Positions 1-5,410 of a DNA stretch of 11,921 bases are shown in pieces. The translations under genes were made by a program, and so were the position numbers. Location: NCBI GenBank assembly GCA_016866585.1, contig VGMB01000026.1, positions 1-11,921 on the forward strand, written 5' to 3'. The first letter of the stretch is position 1. Every line of letters begins with the position of its first letter. The notes under the pieces are model-generated. The model was not told where the DNA came from and searched no databases. It saw nothing but the letters and a program-made list of their open reading frames with translations. This DNA comes from Chlamydiota bacterium (lineage in GTDB: Bacteria; Chlamydiota; Chlamydiia; Chlamydiales; Rhabdochlamydiaceae).

Positions 1-486
1 ATTTGATTGGGGTATTAGTTTTAGAAATAGGGGAACACCTTGCTAAGTAGTTTGAGTCTTTATTTTTAGAAAACTTAGACAAAACTAATATTAAGGGAAT
101 AGCACTAAGTTGGGCTGTTAAGGTTCTGGATGGGTGTGGCCATTTTAATCAGCAAAATAATGACTAAACCAATACTCTCATACATGAGGAAGGGTGTGAA
201 AATGATCGTCACTCGGAAGAAGATTTACGATGCAAGGCCAGTATAGGGGGGATACCATTATGTTTTTTAGAAAAATTATCTCGACGATTATTTGTGTAAA
301 ACCAGAAAAACGACCTTTTTACCAATGAGCCTAAACATGAAAATAATTTTTTTATTAAAAATACTCCATGTTTTATGTAAAACAGCTTTACATTATCAAT
401 AATTTTATAAGGTGTAGCCTTGATATTAGTTTGTGGAATGAAAAAGGAAAAAAAGTTATACTACCCTTTAAAATTATGAGCAAACT
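1..486. other. Gene-free leader region, possibly with decayed coding sequence
   Basis: No intact gene is visible here. On the plus strand, the frame starting at base 3 is open at 3-47, 51-164 and 168-296, broken only by single stops at 48-50 and 165-167 and ended by a stop at 297-299. The first stretch reads like ordinary protein (LIGVLVLEIGEHLAK, a stop, then FESLFLENLDKTNIKGIALS and onward), so it may be the decayed tail of a gene lying to the left. Other frames also have runs of about 40-50 codons, so chance is not excluded. A perfect palindrome lies at 369-384. A TATACT hexamer at 457-462 could be the -10 element for yggT, but no good -35 sits at the right distance. No tRNA or other structured RNA was recognised. 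Confidence 0.4.
369..384. repeat. 16-base perfect palindrome upstream of yggT
   Basis: TGTTTTA and TAAAACA form exact 7-base inverted arms around a central TG. The half-site TGTAAAAC also occurs in direct orientation at 295-302. The element lies about 100 bases before the yggT start. It is too AT-rich and lacks a following T-run to be a terminator, so a protein-binding site is the more natural reading, but nothing proves this. Confidence 0.4.
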
Positions 487-741
487 ATGTTGATCATTAT
501 AAGTATTATTCACTATTTATTTTTCGTATATACCTTGTTATTGATGGCAAGGATTATTGGCTCTTGGTTCCCTTCATTTGCTAATTCTAAATGGATGCGT
601 TTTGTAGCTTTTTATACTAACCCTTACCTAAATTTATTCCGAAAAATTATTCCCCCTCTTGGTACCTTAGACTTAAGCCCGATACTTGCCTTTTTTGCTC
701 TGCAGATATTAGAAAGTGTCATTATCAGGCTGTTGATGTAG
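487..741 (+). CDS. yggT: YggT family small membrane protein
   Basis: An 84-residue integral membrane protein of the YggT family. The family is widespread and poorly characterised, and has been linked to membrane or cell-division functions and osmotic tolerance in other bacteria. Residues 1-20 and about 63-82 are hydrophobic membrane segments. The family signature is clear: RIIGSWFP at 22-29, TNPYLNLFRKIIPP at 44-57 and the hallmark LDLSPI at 61-66. The length suits a single YggT repeat (some homologues have two). The first ATG is used; there is no strong Shine-Dalgarno sequence. The stop lies two bases before the dusB start, so the two genes are almost certainly co-transcribed. The family call is firm; the cellular role is not known from sequence. 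Confidence 0.88.
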   Translation: MLIIISIIHYLFFVYTLLLMARIIGSWFPSFANSKWMRFVAFYTNPYLNLFRKIIPPLGTLDLSPILAFFALQILESVIIRLLM

Positions 742-743
742 TT

Positions 744-1781
744 ATGAATAATAAGAAATTAGAATTTACTCTTGGGGACACAGTTCTGCCGTCAAAAGTT
801 CTTTGCGCTCCACTGGCGGGATGTTCCGACCTGCCTTTTAGGAAAATGACAGCTAAATATAAGCCAGGTTTGGTTTATTGTGAAATGGTCAAGATGGATG
901 CTCTTGTGAGACATGATCCTCATACATATCGACTTTTAGATTATGATGCTGGGATGCACCCAATTGGTGCGCAGCTATGCGGAAGCAAACCAGAGCTTGC
1001 TTCGGCATGCTCTAGGATTGTTGAGGATATGGGCTTTGATGTAATCGATCTTAACTGTGGTTGTCCTGTTGATAAGGTCACTAAAGATGGAAGTGGATCG
1101 GGACTTCTTAAAAATCCTAAGCTCATCGGTGAAATTGTATCTAACATGGTGGCTTCAGTTAAAATCCCTGTGACAGTTAAAATTCGTGCAGGTTGGGACT
1201 GTCAGTCTATAAATGCTCATGAAATTGCGCAGATTGCAGAGCAAGCAGGCGCAAAGGCTATATGCATACATGGCAGAACAAGATCTCAAGGATATAAAGG
1301 GCCTGCTAATTGGGATTTTATTAAGAAATGTAAAGAGGCCACATCCGCCATAAAGATCATTGCTAATGGCGATGTAAATTGCGCTTCTAGCGCTCTTAAA
1401 GCTTTTGAGGCAACAGGCTGTGATGCTGTTCTTGTTGCAAGAGCGACTATGGGAAGACCGTGGGTTATTGAAGATATACACAGAGCTCTTTTAGGTTTAG
1501 ATCCAATCAATAGAACATATGATGATTTTAAAAATAACTTTTTTGAGCATATAGATCACATATTGAGCTATCAAAGCGAAAGAAAAGCTTTACTTGATCT
1601 TAGAAGAGTTGGTTGCTGGTATCTGAGACAAGGAAGAGGGACAAAAATACTGCGAGAAGGCATCAATAGATCCCGCGTTCTTGCAGATGCTTTAAAACTT
1701 ATCTATGACTATCAATGGGAACAAGGTGATTTCAGAACGAGCTACTCTTCAGAAGAAGAGAGCTGTGATGAAGGTTGTTAG
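744..1781 (+). CDS. dusB: tRNA-dihydrouridine synthase, DusB/Nifr3-like
   Basis: A 345-residue flavoenzyme that reduces specific uridines in tRNA to dihydrouridine using FMN and NADPH in the cytoplasm. The TIM-barrel half begins at about residue 18 with APLAGCSDLPFR (22-33), the family's 'APM.G.TD..FR' motif. Catalytic Cys107 lies in LNCGCP (103-108), followed by the conserved GSGSGLL loop (116-122). FMN contacts include VKIRAGW (145-151), HGRTR (176-180), NGD (208-210) and ARATMGRPW (232-240), where an Ala replaces the usual Gly at the start of the 'GRAAMG' motif. The C-terminal helical tRNA-binding domain is short but present (about 260-325, with RRVGCWYLRQGRG). The order and sequence fit DusB better than DusA or DusC, but the exact target uridine cannot be assigned. 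The gene starts two bases after the yggT stop with no evident Shine-Dalgarno, suggesting translational coupling. Its stop codon directly abuts the stop of the opposing NYN gene. Confidence 0.9.
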   Translation: MNNKKLEFTLGDTVLPSKVLCAPLAGCSDLPFRKMTAKYKPGLVYCEMVKMDALVRHDPHTYRLLDYDAGMHPIGAQLCGSKPELASACSRIVEDMGFDVIDLNCGCPVDKVTKDGSGSGLLKNPKLIGEIVSNMVASVKIPVTVKIRAGWDCQSINAHEIAQIAEQAGAKAICIHGRTRSQGYKGPANWDFIKKCKEATSAIKIIANGDVNCASSALKAFEATGCDAVLVARATMGRPWVIEDIHRALLGLDPINRTYDDFKNNFFEHIDHILSYQSERKALLDLRRVGCWYLRQGRGTKILREGINRSRVLADALKLIYDYQWEQGDFRTSYSSEEESCDEGC

Positions 1782-2288
1782 TTATTTTTCAGTATCAAAA
1801 ATATCATCAAAAAGTCTCTTTTCAAAGATCGTAAGTAATCTTGCTATATTATAGCGTGTCTCTTGAAAAGATTCTTTTGTATCATCTTTCTTTTTTCGAC
1901 TTTTATTTTTATTCTTTGTGAATATGTCAAAGAACTCTTCCATTGTTACTATATTAGCACCTCTGAGCATGCATTTTTGTTGTAATTCTCTATCTAGAGT
2001 GACAACAGTGATCAGTCTTGGTTTAGTTGCATTTTCTACCGCGGATTCTATATATTGGTCTGCAGTTTGCTTTTTTGGGGTAAAAACAATTTCTAAGAAG
2101 TCGTAGTTACCTTTAGAACAAAGATCTCTAGATGGGTCTGACGAGTCGAAAACGATTGTAACTAGACATGTTCTTCCTTCGACAAGAGTGTGTATATTTT
2201 TGATAAACTCTCGTCGTTTTTCTTCGAACGATTTGCGTGACTTTGGGGTTCTAAAAAGCCAATTATACCCGTCTATGTAATAATGCAT
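1782..2288 (-). CDS. YacP/Rae1-like NYN-domain protein (putative endoribonuclease)
   Basis: A 168-residue protein with an N-terminal NYN (PIN-like) domain of the YacP type. In Bacillus subtilis the family member Rae1 cleaves mRNA in the ribosomal A site. The acidic metal-binding pattern is visible: YIDGYN at 4-9 (Asp6), IVFDSSD at 45-51 (Asp48), QTADQYI at 74-80 (Asp77) and VVTLDRELQ at 95-103 (Asp99), followed by RGANI at 109-113. After about residue 123 comes a highly basic tail (KNKNKSRKKK, 125-134) and a helical end that could contact RNA. The gene is last in the greA-rdgB-NYN cluster, and its start lies 26 bases inside the rdgB end, so translation is probably coupled to rdgB. Family membership is well supported. 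Ribosome-dependent cleavage is inferred from the distant Rae1 homologue only. Confidence 0.82.
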   Translation of the reverse strand: MHYYIDGYNWLFRTPKSRKSFEEKRREFIKNIHTLVEGRTCLVTIVFDSSDPSRDLCSKGNYDFLEIVFTPKKQTADQYIESAVENATKPRLITVVTLDRELQQKCMLRGANIVTMEEFFDIFTKNKNKSRKKKDDTKESFQETRYNIARLLTIFEKRLFDDIFDTEK

Positions 2289-2883
2289 CCTCGGATATGT
2301 TCTCTAGGGTAAGAAGAATTTTATCAAATGCTTTTCTTCTGTGTGAAATTCTATTTTTTGTGTCTTCTTCCAGCTCTGCGAATGTTTTGCTATAGTCATG
2401 CTTTAGAAAGATGCTATCATAACCGTATCCATTACTACCCCGTTCTTGGTGGATTACTATCCCTTCGGATACACCTTTGGCAGATTTAATTAAACCATCG
2501 GGTGAAGCTAATACCAGACAGCATTCAAGATACGCATATCTATCTGCCTCTTGCAACCCTTTCATGTCATGAAGTAGCTTGTGACGGTTCTCTTTGTCTG
2601 ATGCAGTCTTATGGGCATATCTTGAGGAATGTATTCCTGGAAGGCCGTTTAGGGCGGGTACAACAATTCCTGATGCATCGGAAATGGTGAGTTTTTTTAT
2701 AGCTTTAGCAGCATGTGTTGCTTTTTGTATTGCTAGATCTTCAAACGTCTCTGCGTTGAATTCTGGTACTTGATAATCAGGAAAATCGTGCAGAGAGTAG
2801 ATGTCAAATCTGCGCAACGCTTTGAGCATTGCGCGAATTTCTCTTACTTTGTGGACGTTTGTGCTTGCTATTACAATTTCCAT
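2263..2883 (-). CDS. rdgB: XTP/dITP pyrophosphatase (RdgB/HAM1)
   Basis: A 206-residue cytoplasmic enzyme that hydrolyses non-canonical purine nucleotides (dITP, XTP, dHAPTP) to monophosphates and keeps them out of DNA and RNA. HAM1 family motifs occur in order: IASTNVHKVREI (5-16, the phosphate-binding S/T-x-N-x-x-K), ISDASGIVVPALNG (67-80) with the catalytic Asp69, PGIHSSRYA (82-90), GYGYDSIF (152-159) and ISHRRKAF (179-186). Two small deviations are visible: the usual DDSGL is SDASGI, and the usual GYDPIF has Ser for Pro. Neither removes a residue I would call essential. The length matches the family norm of about 200. The gene follows greA after 66 bases and overlaps the next gene by 26. 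The upstream AGTGG is only a weak Shine-Dalgarno. Confidence 0.93.
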   Translation of the reverse strand: MEIVIASTNVHKVREIRAMLKALRRFDIYSLHDFPDYQVPEFNAETFEDLAIQKATHAAKAIKKLTISDASGIVVPALNGLPGIHSSRYAHKTASDKENRHKLLHDMKGLQEADRYAYLECCLVLASPDGLIKSAKGVSEGIVIHQERGSNGYGYDSIFLKHDYSKTFAELEEDTKNRISHRRKAFDKILLTLENISEDALLHRRV

Positions 2884-2949
2884 TTATGCCACTTACGGTA
2901 AATATCAATGATCTTTATGTGTTTTTTGAATCATAAAGCACATGATATT

Positions 2950-5133
2950 TTAAAGGTAGCTCCGTATTTTATTTATTACAAACTCATCCTCTTGGAATTG
3001 GAACTTGTCCCCTACGGAAAGTCCCTTCATTGCTTGCGCTAGTTTGGATTGGAATGCAAGGATGTTTTGCTCTGGATCCGCATCCCATGGGCCAAGTAGT
3101 GTATACTGGCTAGCTTTTCCATCTTTGTTTGTACATTCTACGATGCAGCCTACACCCACTTCTTCAGTATCGATGTCCGACTCTGTGATTACTCTTGTCT
3201 TATTCATTTGATCTGATAAGAACTTAAGTTCTGATTGCAGGCGATCTCTTCTCTCCAGAGCTGCTTTGAACTCAGCATTCTCTCTTAAGTCACCGTGAGC
3301 TCTAGCTACTTCAATTTCCTTTGCATTTTCTACAGTTTCTACTGTAGCTATGTGCTTGATCTTCTCTTGTAGCTTATTAAATCCTTCCTGCGTAGTCCAA
3401 ATTACAGAGACATCTTCTTCAGAAGATGAGCCCTTAGATTTTTTGCTTTTTGCAAGAGACGGATGAGCCACTTCAGCAAGTGAGTGGAAAATCTTAATGT
3501 CGTGATCTGTCAGAGAGTGACATTTTGTTGAGAGGAGAAGAAATTCTTTAACCTCTTCTACTGTAGCTTCCGGCATCATCTGACGTACTATAGCATACCT
3601 CTCGCCAGAAAGAATGCCGTGGATTTTTTTCACTGTATCTCTATATTCAATTTTTGACTCGATCTTGCTTAGCAATATCAATAGGGACTCAAAGAAGCGA
3701 AGGCGTCCTGCTTTATCAGAAAATGGAAGTTTTTTCTGTGACATAGATTTCTGGAAATACCAAAGGAATGTCTCTGGATGATTTTCAGGATGCGTGTAAA
3801 GGTCTACAAGTTTTTCTTTTACTTGTGCTTCGTTTTTGTCCGCAAGCAGCTCAGCTATAATATAGTCCCTTAAGGTATTTTGATCCGCTGGTAGGAGCAT
3901 TGTAAGGAATATTTCTTTCCAATCAGATCTGTTTTTTCTTATCTCCACAAGTAAGCGTTTTTTGAAAGATAAGATTGCAACTTGGTCTATGAGCTCTTCA
4001 ACAGCCTCTGTAGAAGGGATCTTTTTTACCAGGTCAATTATCTTGGTATCATATTCACTTTTGCCAGATACTATGTCTTGCAAGAAGAAGTATAATTGTA
4101 GTTGCTGAGGCTTATTAATTTCAGCTTGAGTAAGCATCTCTGTAATACGAGAATACAGCATGTTTTTGAACTCTAGATTTTTCAGGGTTTCTGGAAAATC
4201 TTTCATAAAAGAGTATACGAGCTGAATAAGTGTATTAGCATCAGGTTTATTTTCTAGCGCTTTTTGGAGTCTTTCCTCGTGGGTGACCTCAGACAGCCTG
4301 AGCCTAAATGGTTTTTTAATGTCTTCAGGTGTCTCTACCATAGTATCTTTTTTGAGCTTGCCTCTAGTGTTTTGCCACCATTTTGTCCACTCAGCAGCAG
4401 GTATTACTAGATCAGCCAGTTCATCTTTTATTTCTGCAGCAGTTCTTGGGCCTAGATCCTTCAGCAGGAGTTTAATGACAAATACAGGATCTTCTTTAGC
4501 TTTTTTCTCTAGTGCATCGGGGTTTCCGAAGCGTTGTGCTAGGAAGTGATCGTCAGGTATCGGTAGTAGTGTTTTGAAAGCAGTTTCAAAAGAAACATCT
4601 TTTTTCCCTGGGACTAGGTCAAATTCTATTCTTAATTGCTCTCTAATTAAAGAAAAGTCGGAGATTTCTCCAACACCCCATCCGCCTGTATGGAAGACAA
4701 ATTTCCCTTTGTTAATGTGGGATAGTAGCTGATAACTGCTTATAGCGCCCTGGAAGGGATCTTTCCCATCTCGGTCTCTCATGCCAATAAGCTTCATTTT
4801 TTCTTGGAAATACTTGTCTGAACCGTACGTGGATTTTAAGTAGTCATAAGTCATTTCTCTAAGCTTCATGGAGTTGAGAGTTTGAATATCCATGACGAGT
4901 TTCAATATTTCGTGCTTTTCAGGACACTCGGGCATTTTTTCCCATAGAGGTAGGATTCTGTCGACATGCTTGCCAAAATAGTCCCTGAAGTCTGCATTTT
5001 TTGTGGATTTAAGAATTTGGATTACTTCAGGTCCATCGATTTCATCTCCAGAGCAATACTCTTCCCAAAGACGTAAAAAAGGAGGATAATCATGATTATT
5101 AATGTGCTGTAAAAACTCTTTAAGATAACTCAT
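2950..5133 (-). CDS. greA: Transcription elongation factor GreA with long N-terminal extension
   Basis: A protein of about 727 residues whose last 149 are a complete GreA, the factor that enters the RNA polymerase secondary channel and stimulates cleavage of backtracked transcripts. The coiled-coil domain runs about 579-650 and carries the tip motif ARAHGDLRENAEF (610-622), with acidic Asp615 and Glu618 equivalent to the catalytic pair of E. coli GreA. The FKBP-like domain follows (about 657-727). Residues 1-578 are a mostly helical extension of unknown function. Within it, the stretch FVFHTGGWGVGEI reads like a small beta-barrel entry motif, followed by a run resembling extensions of long GreA proteins elsewhere. 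From memory, Chlamydia GreA is about 715 residues, so the extension is normal for the phylum. The start is ATG at 5133, giving MSYLKEF, because AAGGG (5139-5143) lies 5 bases upstream. A TTG start at 5181 is possible but not favoured. Confidence 0.92.
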   Translation of the reverse strand: MSYLKEFLQHINNHDYPPFLRLWEEYCSGDEIDGPEVIQILKSTKNADFRDYFGKHVDRILPLWEKMPECPEKHEILKLVMDIQTLNSMKLREMTYDYLKSTYGSDKYFQEKMKLIGMRDRDGKDPFQGAISSYQLLSHINKGKFVFHTGGWGVGEISDFSLIREQLRIEFDLVPGKKDVSFETAFKTLLPIPDDHFLAQRFGNPDALEKKAKEDPVFVIKLLLKDLGPRTAAEIKDELADLVIPAAEWTKWWQNTRGKLKKDTMVETPEDIKKPFRLRLSEVTHEERLQKALENKPDANTLIQLVYSFMKDFPETLKNLEFKNMLYSRITEMLTQAEINKPQQLQLYFFLQDIVSGKSEYDTKIIDLVKKIPSTEAVEELIDQVAILSFKKRLLVEIRKNRSDWKEIFLTMLLPADQNTLRDYIIAELLADKNEAQVKEKLVDLYTHPENHPETFLWYFQKSMSQKKLPFSDKAGRLRFFESLLILLSKIESKIEYRDTVKKIHGILSGERYAIVRQMMPEATVEEVKEFLLLSTKCHSLTDHDIKIFHSLAEVAHPSLAKSKKSKGSSSEEDVSVIWTTQEGFNKLQEKIKHIATVETVENAKEIEVARAHGDLRENAEFKAALERRDRLQSELKFLSDQMNKTRVITESDIDTEEVGVGCIVECTNKDGKASQYTLLGPWDADPEQNILAFQSKLAQAMKGLSVGDKFQFQEDEFVINKIRSYL

Positions 5134-5138
5134 TTGAA

Positions 5139-5143
5139 CCCTT
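5139..5143 (-). promoter_or_regulatory. Ribosome binding site that sets the greA start
   Basis: On the minus strand, AAGGG lies 5 bases before the ATG at 5133. This favours that codon over the in-frame TTG at 5181, which would add 16 residues unlike the usual chlamydial GreA beginning. Confidence 0.6.
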
Positions 5144-5176
5144 GACTTAGTTAAAAAAGTAACGATGGCCAACCAA

Positions 5177-5204
5177 CGCAAAATAACTTTTAAGTTTTTT
5201 TGCG
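5177..5204. repeat. Near-perfect 13-base inverted repeat upstream of greA
   Basis: The arms CGCAAAATAACTT and AAGTTTTTTTGCG are complementary at 12 of 13 positions around a 2-base centre. The element ends 44 bases before the greA ATG on the minus strand. It is AT-rich and is not followed by a T-run on either strand, so it is not a standard terminator. It could be an operator or a hairpin in the greA leader RNA. Confidence 0.45.
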
Positions 5205-5242
5205 CTTCTAAAATACAAAAGATATGATTTTGTAGGCTTTCA

Positions 5243-5321
5243 TTTGCAAGAGAGTATAGGAAACCATGGTAATTATTACAATTAGATTTAAGAAATGATT
5301 ACAGCCGAGAGCTCTTGCAAA
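5243..5321. repeat. 10-base inverted repeat pair between greA and yjbH
   Basis: TTTGCAAGAG at 5243-5252 is the exact reverse complement of CTCTTGCAAA at 5312-5321, with 59 bases between. The pair lies centrally in the divergent greA/yjbH region (5134-5410). The spacing suits two binding sites for one dimeric or looping regulator better than a hairpin. Chance occurrence of one such pair is not negligible. Confidence 0.35.
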
Positions 5322-5410
5322 AAACAACCTTACAATTTAATTTCTACATCTAATTTTATATTTTTTTGAATCCATTTTGACAATTCTTATTTTTAAACGC
5401 TGCTTGTTAG

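Noticed and set aside
941..1510. Minus-strand open frames of 68-108 codons inside dusB
   Set aside because: They lie antisense to a gene with intact family motifs and show no recognisable protein features.
2913..2938. CTTTATG/CATAAAG hairpin between greA and rdgB as a terminator
   Set aside because: The stem is only 7 AT-rich pairs with a 12-base loop, and no T-run follows it on the minus strand; rdgB appears to be in the same operon.
5134..5181. In-frame TTG at 5181 adding 16 residues to GreA
   Set aside because: The ATG at 5133 has AAGGG 5 bases upstream and gives the start expected for chlamydial GreA; the extra residues overlap a palindrome in the leader.
5377..5382. Perfect TTGACA as a -35 element for yjbH
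   Set aside because: No -10-like hexamer lies 16-18 bases downstream (the 17-base position reads CTGCTT), and transcription would start very close to or within the ATG.
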